A stretch of DNA of 64,000 nucleotides from Bathynomus jamesi (taxonomy: Eukaryota; Arthropoda; Malacostraca; Isopoda; Cirolanidae): contig JAJOZX010009431.1 in NCBI GenBank assembly GCA_023014485.1, positions 1 to 64,000 of the forward strand, given 5' to 3'. Both the position numbers and the translations under genes were made by a program. Below the pieces are notes generated by a model that did no database searches, had not been told where the DNA came from, and saw only the letters and a list, made by a program, of their open reading frames with translations. Below, piece by piece: positions 40,980 to 52,921 of this stretch (its first letter is position 1; every line of letters begins with the position of its first letter).

Positions 40980-42830
40980 GGTTCCGTGCGATGATTCCTC
41001 ATTTCACGACGGTCAAGCTTGTCGCCCCTCCTCTCGAGTTGGCCTGGTGAAGTAGTGAGTTGGTTTTTTGTACTCTCCACCTCACATAGCCAGGTACACC
41101 CGGCTCATCGGGGGTTGTTCTGAGCCAGACGTCTAATCTTCTTTTGTAGGTGTCCACTGCAACACCATTCGTGTTCCTTAGGTCTTTGGGCAGCTAATTA
41201 AACAGTTTTGGTTCTCTCACAACAAAACTATTTTCTTTCAGGGTTAAGGATGTTTCCTGTCTCGCCTTTAATTTGGGAACACGACACAGTCTTCCTTTTC
41301 TACTTTCCACCGTTGTTTGGGGGATTACAGGATTCAGAGTAAGATTAGGGACTAGTTCCCCATTATTTTCCAAGTAAATAATGGTGTATCTCTCTCTTCT
41401 CCTTCCCAGTGAATATAGGTTTAGTTCGCGTAACCTTTCCCAGTAATTTAGTTCTTTGCACACCTTGATCTTGGCTGTGAAGCTTCTCTGAATCCCTTCT
41501 ACCTGTCTAATGTCTTCTTTTTTATATGAAAATGTTAGGACCGAGCAGTATTCCAATTTGGGCATGATCAGTGTTTTCAGTAGCAGAATCATTATATTCC
41601 TATCACTTCGTTTAAATGTTCTCAGTATCTGCCCAGTTATTCTCTTTGCTCTGTTTACTACTATCTTATTTTGTGTTTCAAATTTCGCATCATCAGTCAT
41701 TACAACCCTAAATCTTTTGCTCTAGAATTTCTCTGAATTTCTTGTCCATTTGGGGGTATAATATTCCATGGATTTTAGGTCTTCTCTTTTTCCGTACCGT
41801 AACAGCTGAAATTTCTCAGTGTTAAACTTCATATTGTTGTCTTCCGTCCACTTGTAGATTCTGTTCATGTCGGTTTGTAGAGATCCTATATCTTCTGGGT
41901 TTCTTATTTTTCTACTGATCTTTGTGTCATCGGCAAAGGATGTTACTATACTGTCTCTGCTAACGTCCTCATCTATGTCAGCATGATTATGAAGAGTAGG
42001 GGAGCTAATACTGTTCCTTGTGGTACTGAGCTGAGGACTCTGATTCTGATGAAGACACTCCTTGTACTGTAACGACTTGCCGCCGCTCACTAAGGAAATT
42101 ATATATCCATTTCCCTACGTTTCCTGCTGTTCCCATATATTTCGGTTTATGTATTATGATTCCATGGTCACACGAACGCTTTGGCAAAGTCTGTGAATAT
42201 TACATCATAGTTTTCATTACTTTCAAGTGCATCAATAATGTTGTTGTTGAGTTCCATTAGTTGTGATAGGCATGATTTGCCTGATCGAAACCCATGCTGG
42301 TTATCATTGAATTTTTTCTGAGTTTCCAAAAAGTCATAGATTTTCTGTCTAACTATTCTTTCAAATATTTTAGTAAGATGAGATGTAAGCGACAGTGACC
42401 TATAGTTTTTAGCCTCGGATCGATCTTTTCCTTTATATATTGGGACTATGTTCGCGCTCTTCAGGATGCCCGGTATTTCTCCTGTTTCTAGTGATCGTCT
42501 CCATATCCAATATAGGGAGGGGCTCAGCGATTGCATTCTTGCAGTTTTTGATCAGTGTGGCATTCCATTTATCCAGTCCTGCCGCTGAGTGTGCATTTAG
42601 TTTCCCTATAGCTTGTGTAATATCATCTGTCGTAAAGTCGAAGTCCGTTATACTTTCCCCTTGTAGTTCTTCAAAGAACGCGTTTCTATCGCATATCAGT
42701 TTGTCAATTTTTGGGATACTGAAAGATGATTCGTACTGAGCTCTTAATATTTCAAATACTTCTGTTAGATCATCAGATAAAGCACTGTTCTCGTTTTTCA
42801 GAGGTCCGATAGTCGCATGGTTTTTCGACT

Positions 42831-42836
<6 letters not shown>
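40980..42836 (-). mobile_element. LINE family Z, copy B (5'-truncated)
   Basis: It has the same 3' end as copies A and C (tail units GAAAGGTC). It extends only through the RT and stops at a (TA)n tract at 42836. Many small indels are present. Confidence 0.85.
41194..42740 (-). pseudogene. LINE Z copy B RT (frameshifted)
   Basis: Pieces in order on the minus strand: YWIWRRSLETGEIPGILKSA, NYRSLSLTSHLTKIFERIV, motif A FTDFAKAFV (42536-42168), then HKPKYMGTAGNVGKWIYNFL, catalytic TSFADDTKISRKI (42090-41722), and FKRSDRNIMILLLKTLIMPK (41700-41194). Motif B is damaged by indels (compare SSVPQGTVLAPLLF in copy C). Confidence 0.85.

Positions 42837-42884
<48 letters not shown>
42835..42884. repeat. 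(TA)n microsatellite
   Basis: About 48 bp of TA at the 5' edge of LINE Z copy B. Confidence 0.95.
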
Positions 42885-42888
<4 letters not shown>

Positions 42889-43164
42889 CAATTACTGTAT
42901 ATAATTAAAAAACTTTTCAAAAAGACGTTTAGGCTTTATTGGCTCCTAAGCTGAGTTTCTGCATTTTATCTTGGGGTGTCTCGAAACTTTCTGATGATTC
43001 GTTACAAATGTGGCTTTTTAAGGGTTGAGCAATTTGTTGAGGAAAGTTTTCTATCTTTCCTGTTTGAGAAGTTTTGCCAGCACGCGCATGATAATACAAT
43101 AGCTGAAACAGTTATTTTTGTACGATAAGAAGTTATTACAGTATGAAATTATGCACGAGATGTT

Positions 43165-43925
43165 TATAAAAGAGTGAAATTAAGCAGGATAATTTCATAA
43201 AAGAATGAAATTAAGCAGGATAAATTCATAAAAGAATGAAATTAAGCAGGATAAATTCATAAAAGAATGAACTTAAGCAGGATAAATTCATAAAAGAATG
43301 AAGTTAAGCAGGATAAATTCATAAAAGAGTGAAATTAAGGATAAATTCATAAAAGAATGAAGTTAAGCAGGATAAATTCATAAAAGAGTGAAAATAAGCA
43401 GAATAATTTCATAAAAGAATGAAATTAAGCAGGATAAATTCATAAAAGAATGAAGTTAAGCAGGATAAATTCATAAAAGAGTGAAATTAAGCAGGATAAA
43501 TTCATAAAAGAGTGAAATTAAGCAGGATAAATTCATAAAAGAATGAACTTAAGCAGGATAAATTCATAAAAGAATGAAGTTAAGCAGGATAAATTCATAA
43601 AAGAGTGAAAATAAGCAGAATAATTTCATAAAAGAATGAAATTAAGCAGGATAAATTCATAAAAGAATGAAGTTAAGCAGGCTAATTTCATAAAAGAGTG
43701 AAATTAAGCAGGATAATTTCATAAAAGAATGAAATTAAGCAGGCTAAATTCATAAAAGAATGAACTTAAGCAGGATAAATTCATAAAAGAATGAAGTTAA
43801 GCAGGATAAATTCATAAAAGAATGAAAATAAGCAGAATAATTTCATAAAAGAATGAAATTAAGCAGGATAAATTCATAAAAGAATGAAGTTAAGCAGGAT
43901 AAATTCATAAAAGAATGAAAATAAG
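43165..43925. repeat. 31-bp minisatellite, about 24 units
   Basis: The unit reads ATAAATTCATAAAAGAATGA followed by ARTTAAGCAGG. Units vary at a few positions (GAATGA or GAGTGA; GAAATT, GAAGTT, GAACTT or GAAAAT), and one unit lacks 4 bp near 43335. The unit length is not a multiple of three and no frame stays open. Confidence 0.95.
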
Positions 43926-44088
43926 TAGCGTAAGGAGATAAGGACTGCTGGAACTTCCGTTTCTCCTGTCACTGTCCTCCTTAGTTGATCCTTTTCCGCG
44001 TCACATCTACCCTGTGAGCAGTTCAGCATGCTCACACACACACACTTCTCCCTCTGTTCTTCACCAGTGTTCGAAATTGGGCAATGTA

Positions 44089-44710
44089 CAGGGTGTCCCA
44101 GAATTAACTATCTATTTCAATGAAATCGGACAATTTTTTAAAACACACTTTTATTTATGTTTATCATGTTTAATATGTGTTAAAAATGTATAATTTCTAA
44201 ATTTTTTCTCATAATTTTATTTTCATAATTTTTTCATTATCTGGTCCAATGAAAGACCGCCTGAAGTCATAGAATGGCAAAGAGACTCTCCAAAAGTTAA
44301 CGTGTGGCTTGGAATGACCAAATCCAAAATTTATGGCCCATTCTTCTTTGCGGAAGCAACTGTAACAGGTACCGTCTACCTTGATATGCTTCAGCAGTTT
44401 CTCGAACCACAGCTTGATGATGGCATTCTTGATAATGTTGTGTTTCAACAAGATGGAGCACCATAAATTTTGGATTTGGTCATTCCAAGCAACACGTTAA
44501 CTTTTGGAGAGTCTCTTTGCCATTCTATGACTTCAGACGGTCTTTCATTGGACCAGATAATGAAAAAATTATGAAAATAAAATTATGAAAAAAATTTAGA
44601 AATTTATACATTTTTAACACATATTAAACATGATAAACATAAATAAAAGTGTGTTTTTAAAAAATTTGTCCGATTTCATTGAAATAGATAGTTAATTCTG
44701 GGACACCCTG
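44089..44710. mobile_element. foldback mariner derivative (arms ~247 bp)
   Basis: The ends are CAGGGTGTCCCAGAATTAAC and its complement, in TA. The inverted arms (about 44089-44335 and 44464-44710) are nearly identical and surround a 128-bp spacer. Arm plus spacer code for a transposase piece (EWQRDSPKVNVWLGMTKSKI, YGPFFFAEATVTGTVYLDML, FQQDGAP) that ends in a stop at the inversion point. It is related to the mariner at 23305-24475. Confidence 0.9.
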
Positions 44711-45394
44711 TATTTGGAAGGGGATCAGAATTTGACTCAGATACTCACCGTGTCATTCGCGCACATGTAGCCCAACAATATAGGCTTATAATTGAGGATT
44801 TACCCATTACGAAGAAAGAAACACCAGGTGATAGTTCACTGTAATAGTTGTGAAAAGCAAAGATATTACCAAAAGTATATTACCGAAGTATATTTATCTG
44901 AACAAAAGAAAACAGCGTCAGCATTAGAATGACATGATCATGGAAATGATGAGATTTCAGATTTCTTAAACCTACTGTAATGCATTCTGGTAGTACAGTA
45001 CATTATACCATAGCATAGGCTATTTCCAGGGATTTTACAGGACCCACCCTGGGTCCCCTTGGACAGCACATTTCCATGGGTCCCATGTAGATTTGGGGAG
45101 TCAAACCCTCCTGACTCCTTCTAAGTTCGAACCCTGTTCTTCACCACACATACATGCATCTTACACACTACACGAGCTTTTCAAAATTTATTAAAGAAAA
45201 ATGGCATCGTTGAGCCTCTGAGACCTTGTTTTCGTCTCTCTTTCTTCTATGGAGGGTGCATTTTTGCGGACGCTCGCCCTAGGTCCCTCCTTCTTACATA
45301 AAACAACTCTGAAAGGAGTTACATGATGGTTTTTCTTTTTGTAGCCACATGCCACTTTGGCTACAAAATTTTTTACTTTTTGAACTTCTTTCAT
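44711..45394. other. gene-free, nothing firmly recognised
   Basis: No ORF of note. A minus-strand frame (45460-45191) shows no known motif. Confidence 0.4.
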
Positions 45395-46140
45395 TAAAGT
45401 TGAGGAGCATGTACTCCAAATGAGAGGACAGTTAGGGGTAGAAGTTGGAGGTTGGAGCACAGAAAAAGGCAGTAACTATGAGGAAGCTGATGTTATCATG
45501 GAATATCACGTGATCCACGATGCTGTCACTGAGCATTCGCCAATTAAAGTAGAATATGATGACACTGATATGCTTCTAATATTTGTCCATTATCTGTATG
45601 TTCATATCAGTAGCATACCACCCACAGTTGAAGTAACTATGGTTCGGGCAGCCACAGTGTGATCAACATCAATGAGGTGGTCATGAAAAATGCTACAGTC
45701 AGTCCAAACCTTCTTGCAGCTTATGACCTTGATTTGGTATGACACAGTGTACTCCATTGCTGCTATAGTCAAGGCAACAGTCTCGAAAAAGCTAGAGGCA
45801 TTCGCTGATTAACTCAGTCTTGGAGACCAAGCTATATCATTGACTGAGGTCACGGATTTGTGTCAGGAATTTATAGCCAATTTATATGACCAAGAACCAG
45901 GAGCATCCTTACACACCATACGTGGAACAATCAAAAATAAGACTAATGGCAAACATCATGCACCACCGATGGCCGTCTTTAGGCTCTAATGTGAACGGGT
46001 ACATTACCAAACAGCATTGTGGAAGGTTGCTGGTGTGCCTTCTCCACCAAACCTGGATCCACTGCAACATGGATGAGAGATGAAGCTATAAATCGGCTAC
46101 AGAATAATACTCTGCTCCTCCAACTTCATTCTAACGTACA
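45395..46140 (+). pseudogene. relic of an uncharacterised repeated protein (EEADVIM...DDTD family)
   Basis: Over several frames I read SNYEEADVIMEYHVI and KVEYDDTDMLLIFVHYL, then ININEVVMKNATVSPNLLAA and EGCWCAFSTKPGSTATWMRD. The order EEAD, DDTD, NLLAAHAL matches a repeated, uncharacterised protein I recall from fish and invertebrates, but this rests on memory of a pattern. At least three frameshifts are present. No function is claimed. Confidence 0.35.
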
Positions 46141-46239
46141 GAATTCTGCAATTGCAAGGGCCAATCAGCTTGCCAAAACCCAATACAGGACCTACGACGG
46201 GAGGACAATAGTGACAGTGAAAACATCATATAAAGCGAT

Positions 46240-47080
46240 GCATATGAGCATAACGTTGATAAGTGCAAAATTTTGCATATAGGTTCGCGTAACGGTAATT
46301 TTGCGTATAGTATGTCAGGGAAAGATTTAACAAGCGTAGAGCAGGAAAAAGATTTAGGAGTTATAGTCACGGGTGATTTAAAAGTAGCGAAACAAAGTAC
46401 AGCAGCGGTCAATAAGGCGAACAAAGTGTTAGGTTTTATAGCTCGAAATTTTGAGTACAAATCGCGCGATATTATAGTTCCACTTTATAAATCATTAGTT
46501 AGACCCCATTTGGAGTACGCGGTCCAATTTTGGAATCCGCATATGCGCAAAGATATAGACAAAATCGAAAGAGTTCAAAGACGAGCAACTAAGATGATTC
46601 CGTCGCTTAGGTCAAAGTCGTACGAGGATAGGCTTAAGGAGTTAAAATTGACAACACTCGAGACTAGGAGGTTAAGGGGTGATCTAATCCAGGTTTTCAA
46701 AATTATGAATGGGTTCGATAACGTAGATAGAGATAGCTTTTTCGAAATATCTCAATATAATAGGACTAGAAATAACGGGTGTAAGTTGACAAGTAGAAGA
46801 TTCGAGACAGCAGTTGCGAAAAACTTTTTTACGCATAGAATAGTAAATAGCTGGAATAGTTTGCCGGTAGAAGTAATTAGTAGCACGTCTATAAACATGT
46901 TTAAAAATCGATTAGACGCATATGTTGATAGAAAGGGTATAGTTTAAGACAGTAAAATTAAGGCTTTCTGGGGATAGATCCCACAGCTCAACACAAGTGT
47001 AGTGGGATATAGGGAGGCAGCGTCTTGGGTTAGGGGATACTCTCTGTCCTTACACCCCATTTAAAGAGATTCCTCTGCCG
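46240..47080 (+). mobile_element. CR1/L2-type LINE, 5'-truncated
   Basis: Only the C-terminal part of ORF2 and a short 3' UTR remain. The truncation point lies near 46240, next to the preceding relic. Confidence 0.8.
46273..46947 (+). CDS. CR1-type LINE ORF2 C-terminus (open)
   Basis: The frame enters from the truncation (NVDKCKILHIGSRNGNFAYS) and is open for 224 codons. It contains EQEKDLGVIVTGDLKVAKQ, NKVLGFIARNF, LYKSLVRPHLEYAVQFW, VQRRATKMIPSL, KLTTLETRRLRGDLIQVF and VNSWNSLPVEV. This is the region downstream of the RT palm (thumb and C-terminal domain) in the CR1/L2 style. The catalytic FADD block is absent, so this is a dead fragment although it is open. Confidence 0.8.
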   Translation: MHIGSRNGNFAYSMSGKDLTSVEQEKDLGVIVTGDLKVAKQSTAAVNKANKVLGFIARNFEYKSRDIIVPLYKSLVRPHLEYAVQFWNPHMRKDIDKIERVQRRATKMIPSLRSKSYEDRLKELKLTTLETRRLRGDLIQVFKIMNGFDNVDRDSFFEISQYNRTRNNGCKLTSRRFETAVAKNFFTHRIVNSWNSLPVEVISSTSINMFKNRLDAYVDRKGIV

Positions 47081-47494
47081 AGCGGTGCCCCCCATTGTAC
47101 TGTGAGGTATTGAAAACTCATGATCTTCACTTGCCCCACAAACACCTTTAAATGGGAGGCCCAAAATGGGTGCACACACATTTCTACATTACTGTACAGT
47201 CTTTACAGCCACACCTACACTTTTTCTCGTAAGTGTATATATTGTAATGTATATGATTGTAAATTTTGACTTGGTCCGCAATCGATATGGACCGTGACTT
47301 GATGGATACCGTAATGAAATTGACTGGATTCTTTGGATCTGATATATTTGCATGTCCGTTATAAATAGATATAGAGTGTAACATATTTGTGGATAGTAGT
47401 CTATTATGACTAGATCCTCTGGATCCAGAGATTCTATTTTTAATTTTAAATCGATAATTAATTGGTTTTAAATTGATAATTATTTAGTTTCGTA

Positions 47495-47690
47495 AAAATT
47501 GGTCGTTGCCAATTTACCGGCGGTTTTTACATAAATTTCTTATGTTCTTGTGGTTCGGAACCCACGTAAAATTGTAGGTCCCCTCCGCCACCACGGAGGA
47601 CATACACAATACACGATTACGAACACAGTTAGGTAGACCAGCCATGAGTGGATCCTAGGGTCTTTGTTGGTCTGAAACATTATAACATTA
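47495..47690. repeat. SINE tail fragment and dispersed repeat
   Basis: GTGGTTCGGAACCCACGTAA and AATTGTAGGTCCCCTCCG match the tail of the 5S-derived SINE at 39170-39220. They are followed by the repeat also found at 4098-4183. No 5S-like head is present. Confidence 0.6.
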
Positions 47691-48054
47691 CATTATAACA
47701 TTATAACTTACAAGCGCAACCATACTAAAGGATTCCATACAAGTTGGAAATAAATAACATTGTTGTATTTTTGTATGTAAATAAAATTTTTGTGACCTTC
47801 AAATACATAGATTCTATTTTCATATTCCTCTTATATTTGTTTTACTGAATTCCTTGACACACGAGACTATTGTTAATATATTAAAATAAAATAAAATTAT
47901 ATTGTTTTATTTTATATTTCTATGGTTCTTCGTCAACTATCCTTGCATTCAGATTTTAAAGTCAGCGATTCGTAATTAATTAGGTTCTTAAATTCTGACA
48001 CCTCCTCACAGTCCTGTTTACAAGCACGAACGTTTCCATATCCCTAAAGTCTAA
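47691..48054. other. gene-free, nothing recognised
   Basis: An AT-rich sequence with no coding frame or repeat that I can name. Confidence 0.4.
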
Positions 48055-48532
48055 CCGTCCCCAACCCTGTGCCCGCGAGCACCATGGTGCCCGCCGACCC
48101 TTTTGCGTGTGCCCGCTACTGACTGACTACGATTGATAAGTTTTTATTTAAATTTTTAATAAAATGTTAAATATGTTACATATTTTAAATATTTAGTTAC
48201 TAAATATTTAGAATATGTAACATACTTAACATTTTATTAAATTTTAGTAGTTAATTACAGAAACAGATGCTCATTTATTTGAAAATAATTATTTCTTTAT
48301 AAATAAATTAAGTTATCGTTTTGATCATTTTTCTAAGATTCTTAGTTAGCCCATCCTTGTTTCTTTTTGTCTATTATGTTCATTATTTTACATAGGAATT
48401 AAATGTTTTTTTTGTGTATTATGTTCATTATTAAGTCCAACTATAAATTTGCCTTGAAAAAGTAAATGGTGCCCGCCGTACTACCGGTAGTCTTGAATGT
48501 GCTCTTCGGCACAAAAAGGTTGGGGACCCCTG
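48055..48532. mobile_element. 478-bp non-autonomous hAT element
   Basis: The ends are CCGTCCCCAACCCTG and GGTTGGGGACCCCTG; GTGCCCGC recurs near both ends. The flanks AAGTCTAA and GACTCTAA match at 6 of 8. An inner palindrome (ATGTTACATATTTTAAATAT and its inverse, 48170-48230) makes up part of the middle. Confidence 0.75.
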
Positions 48533-48878
48533 GACTCTAACGCATCGTTCCACAGGCTAAATGTAAGGTTTAAAGGTAGTTTAATCAGTAGCGTTTCTTA
48601 TAAAGGGGTTTATTCGAATTAAGAGTCATCAATTAAATTGCAAATCAGTAAAACAAATCGAGACTTAAGCAATTAATAGAACAGTTGAGGGAAAGGTCTT
48701 CTTTTAACGAGTTGTCACTTATCTCCTTTTTGTCTCTTTCTGTGTATCCACTAACTCTCACCCTCTTTTATAGATATGAGAGGCCTTTTATAGATATGAG
48801 AGGCAAAGGGGATGGTACATAAGATGAGGGAATACTGAATCTGAAATATTGTAAAGAATCTTTCTTGGAAAAATCCAT

Positions 48879-48917
<39 letters not shown>

Positions 48918-49011
48918 TTCACTTAACCTCATCAGGTTTTCCTCACTAAGGATTTAATATACAACATTTAAGTAGACATCAAAATCATATCCATACTTGA
49001 AAGCAGCCGAG
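48533..49011. other. gene-free stretch with (AAT)n
   Basis: A trinucleotide AAT repeat spans about 48883-48918; the direct repeat TTTTATAGATATGAGAGGC lies at 48768-48803. Nothing coding. Confidence 0.5.
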
Positions 49012-49684
49012 CAGTGGTAGGCAAATTACTAAGATTTCGTAATGGAGTAAAAGTAGACTTACTTGCCGAAAATAGAACTTAGAAGTAAAATTAGTAGCTT
49101 AAATAAGTAATCAATTACAAATAAAAATTACTGATGTCTGAAAAGTAACTAAAAATATAAAGTAGAAATTACTTCTCTGGATTAATTATATATTGCTTTT
49201 CAATGTCTATTTTTATTTACATAAAACAAATTTGCAGCACTGATATTCTAGTAATAGGATTACAATTTTAACTATTAGTTAATGCATTCGTGATTCACTA
49301 TAATGCTAAGTTGCGGATATTACTGAAGTTTATACTGAGTATTGCCACTTGTCAGCCTAATGCCAGACGTTGACCGGAAAAAATTTCGTAGATTCTGGAC
49401 CAAAATTCCTGGACTAAAATACATATGGCGACACTGCTCCATTATTATCAATAATATGGGATTGGAGAATAAACAGCCTTGGGAGATCCGGAAAAAAATA
49501 AAAGAAAAATATAAAGTAATAATTGTATAACTTTTTTACAAAAGTAATGAAATAAAAGTAGTTACTATTGATAAACAAGTAAAAAGTAGTCATTCAGAAA
49601 AGTAATTAGTTACAAGTAGATTAATGGAAAAACTAATTAATTACTGTAGTTGATTACAAATGCTTCGTTACTTGCCTACCACTG
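49012..49684. mobile_element. 673-bp non-autonomous hAT element
   Basis: The ends are CAGTGGTAGGCAAATTACT and CGTTACTTGCCTACCACTG, flanked by CAGCCGAG and CAACCGAA (6 of 8). Many AAGTAATTAGTTAC-like subterminal words occur at both ends. A 62-codon frame inside (49342-49530) has no recognised motif. Confidence 0.85.
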
Positions 49685-50004
49685 CAACCGAATTATGGCC
49701 CTGAAATGGTATGGTTTCTTTGCTGCCATCTTCGATTTTGTCATTTCTACAAAAATGCTCAACTTTTCACGTCTGGCACTCACCAGATTCGAAATTAGGG
49801 CACCGAAATTATATAGAATCTCATGAGTTAATATTAATAATTTGACCAGTAATTTCATCAGTAATTTAAATTTTATACAAAAAAAAAAAAAAGCTACATA
49901 TTGTTGAACTTTTGGATATTGATTGGTGGAACCTTCGGAGTCATGTGATTGAGTAAAATAAAAAATTTTTCTTAGCCCTACCTTCATTTTTATATATTAT
50001 ATGC

Positions 50005-50007
<3 letters not shown>

Positions 50008-50066
<59 letters not shown>
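50008..50066. repeat. (TA)n microsatellite
   Basis: About 55 bp of TA with one ATT interruption, itself roughly palindromic. Confidence 0.95.
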
Positions 50067-50070
<4 letters not shown>

Positions 50071-50138
50071 AATTAGTTGGTAGTGTAATGGTAGGGTAAT
50101 AATTAGTTTGTTTAGTAAGTAAGGAAAATACATATTTC

Positions 50139-50291
50139 GGATCACCTGAAGATCAAGGCCCCCAGCCTTCTTCAGTTAGCTTTATAAGGCTAACTAACGA
50201 AAATATCATGACCTAACCTAACCAATCAAGGGCGTACAGTTGACTTAACGATAACGAGAGAAGGCTGGGGGCCCTGATCTTCAGGTGAACC
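50139..50291. mobile_element. foldback element (GGATCACCTGAAGATC family) with 8-bp duplication
   Basis: The inverted ends are GGATCACCTGAAGATCA and TGATCTTCAGGTGAACC, flanked by perfect CATATTTC at 50131-50138 and 50292-50299. The inside has TTATAAGGCTAACTAACG and ACCTAACCTAACCAAT. The right half is shortened compared with 58100-58301. Confidence 0.9.
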
Positions 50292-50350
50292 CATATTTCA
50301 AATATATATATATGATGAATAAAACCACGAAGGAAAGCAAACACAAAAAG

Positions 50351-50390
50351 GTGCTCAAGCGCTTTCGTCTAATGACATCCTCAGGAACAC
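50351..50390 (-). ncRNA. hammerhead-ribozyme-like motif
   Basis: Same 40 nt as at 13900-13939, on the minus strand, that is, in the sense of the adjacent minus-strand PLE and downstream of its endonuclease. Confidence 0.55.
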
Positions 50391-50475
50391 TGAAGTACAT
50401 AAAAGGTTACGGCCTATATATAGGTTACAGAAAGAAAAAAAAATAAATAAATAACATACACACAAACATATATAT

Positions 50476-50509
<34 letters not shown>

Positions 50510-50520
50510 CATACATATCT

Positions 50521-50553
<33 letters not shown>

Positions 50554-50789
50554 TGCAAAAAACGGAGAAGTAAAAATAAAAATTAAAAATTAAAAATTAG
50601 AGGATTAACAAGAGGCATACAGATTTGTAAGCAAAAATATCGATTTTTAGCACAAGATCAAATGAATTATAAAAATACAAATTTATACTGGAAATCTGCC
50701 CGGGTTTTAACACTTTGCCTTTTAGAGTCAAGTTTCGATATATATAAAAATAAAATGAAGATTAAAAGTTAATAAAGTAGCATACAAGT

Positions 50790-51688
50790 TTACCAAAGAT
50801 TTAGCGTCCTACCCTTTTTATCTAAATTTGTTTTGAAGGAATTCAAAACAACAGGATCGAGTTGAAAAAGACCTTTGCTTATGTTGAAGTTATTTGAAAG
50901 TTGGATAATGGCAGACTCAAGAATATTTCTATTAACAATGTTGCTAGAATGAAATAAAACTGAAGCATTATTCCAATCAATACAGTGGGATAACTCTGAC
51001 AAATGGACAAAAAGAGCACTGGACAACTGTCCTGTTCTAACGGAATATTGATGCTGTTTTATACGTGTGTGCAAATCCTTTCCCGTCTCACCTATGTAAA
51101 AGGAATCACATTGTTTACACCCAATTTTATAGATAATTAATGCCTGAATTATTGGTAGGGCTATTTTTTACTATGATATTTTTCACAATATTGTTATATG
51201 AAAATACTACATTAATATCCAAAAGTTTAAGTACATTAGCAATGCCTAAAAAGCCCAGGAAAAATGGAAGTACTAAAATATTTTTTGACAAAGTACGAGT
51301 GTTATTATTGACACGATAGAAAGTTCGTTTTGCCTTGTTGAGACAAGATTCCATAAACGCAGATGGGTAACACAGATCACTTCCAATACCGTTGATTTTT
51401 TCCAATTCGGCATCGATGTATTCCGGACTGGCGATCCTAAGGGCGCGGAGAAACATTGATGAAAAAATGGCCTTCTTAGTGGGGGTGTCATGTCCGAGTA
51501 AAAGTGTACGTAGGACAAATTGTTTGTTGTTTTCCGATAGATACTAAACTTAAAACCTGGGCTTTCCCTATGTACACGCACATCCAAAAATGGGATTGAA
51601 TTGTCTTGTTCCACTTCTAAAGTAAACTTAATGGAGGGGACTTGATCATTTAACTGAAGGAGGAAGTTATCCAGGTCACGATTCATGT
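50790..51688 (-). pseudogene. PLE RT C-terminus and GIY-YIG endonuclease (left arm)
   Basis: The first frame has NRDLDNFLLQLNDQVPSIKF and VHRESPGFKFSIYRK. After a frameshift near 51495 it reads FLRALRIASPEYIDAELEKI, RTFYRVNNNTRTL and NSPTNNSGI. The GIY motif is broken by a 3-base insertion bringing a stop at 51127-51137, after which LHTRIKQHQYSVRTGQ follows to LNLW (50790). It is not functional. Confidence 0.85.
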
Positions 51689-52475
51689 GCGTGTACATAG
51701 GGAAAGCCCAGGTTTTAAGTTTAGTATCTATCGGAAAACAACAAACAATTTGTCCTACGTACACTTTTACTCGGGACATGACACCCCCACTAAGAAGGCC
51801 ATTTTTTCATCAATGTTTCTCCGCGCCCTTAGGATCGCCAGTCCGGAATACATCGATGCCGAATTGGAAAAAATCAACGGTATTGGAAGTGATCTGTGTT
51901 ACCCATCTGCGTTTATGGAATCTTGTCTCAACAAAGCAAAATGAACTTTCTATCGTGTCAATAATAACACTCGTACTTTGTCAAAAAATATTTTAGTACT
52001 TCCATTTTTCCCGGGCTTTTTAGGCATTGCTAATGTACTTAAACTTTTGGATATTAATGTAGTATTTTCATATAACAATATTGTGGAAAATATCATAGTA
52101 AACAATAGCCCTACCAATAATTCAGGCATTATCTATAAAATTGGGTGTAAACAATGTGATTCCTTTTACATAGGTCAGATGGGAAAGGATTTGCACACAC
52201 GTATAAAACAGCATCAATATTCCGTTAGAACAGGACAGTTGTCCAGTGCTCTTTTTGTCCATTTGTCAGAGTTATCCCACTGTATTGATTGGAATAATGC
52301 TTCAGTTTTATTTCATTCTAGCAACATTGTTAATAGAAATATTCTTGAGTCTGCCATTATCCAACGTTCAAATAACTTCAACATAAGCAAAGGTCTTTTC
52401 AACTCGATCCTGTTGTTTTGAATTCCTTCAAAACAAATTTAGATAAAAAGGGTAGGACGCTAAATCTTTGGTAAA
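51687..52475 (+). pseudogene. PLE RT C-terminus and GIY-YIG endonuclease (right arm)
   Basis: It begins VRVHRESPGFKFSIYRK and is open to a TGA at 51942-51944, where the other copies have KR. It resumes LSKNILVLPFFPGFLGIANV and has the endonuclease GIIYKIGCKQC, FYIGQMGKDLHTRIKQH, with QMG in place of QTG. A lost base near 52399 shifts the last ~20 residues. The 5' truncation excludes RT motifs A to C. Confidence 0.85.
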
Positions 52476-52711
52476 CTTGTATGCTACTTTATTAACTTTT
52501 AATCTTCATTTTATTTTTATATATATCGAAACTTGACTCTAAAAGGCAAAGTGTTAAAACCCGGGCAGATTTCCAGTATAAATTTGTATTTTATAATTCA
52601 TTTGATCTTGTGTTAAAAACCGATATTTTTCCTTAGTAATCTGTATGCCTCTTTGTTAATCTCTAATTTTTAATTTTTAATTTTTATTTTTACTTCCCGT
52701 TTATTGCATAT

Positions 52712-52742
<31 letters not shown>

Positions 52743-52762
52743 GTAATTATGTATGTGTGTAG

Positions 52763-52806
<44 letters not shown>

Positions 52807-52881
52807 TGTGTATGTATGTTATTTATTTATTTTTTTTTCTTTCTGTAACCTATATATAGGCCGTAACCTTTATGTACTTCA

Positions 52882-52921
52882 GTGTTCCTGAGGATGTCAT
52901 TAGACGAAAGCGCTTGAGCAC
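52882..52921 (+). ncRNA. hammerhead-ribozyme-like motif
   Basis: Same 40 nt as the other three, in sense with the right-arm PLE copy and about 400 nt downstream of its reading frame. Confidence 0.55.

Noticed and set aside
43165..43925. Possible CRISPR-like array
   Set aside because: Units are contiguous 31-mers without unique spacers; the context is eukaryotic. It is a minisatellite.
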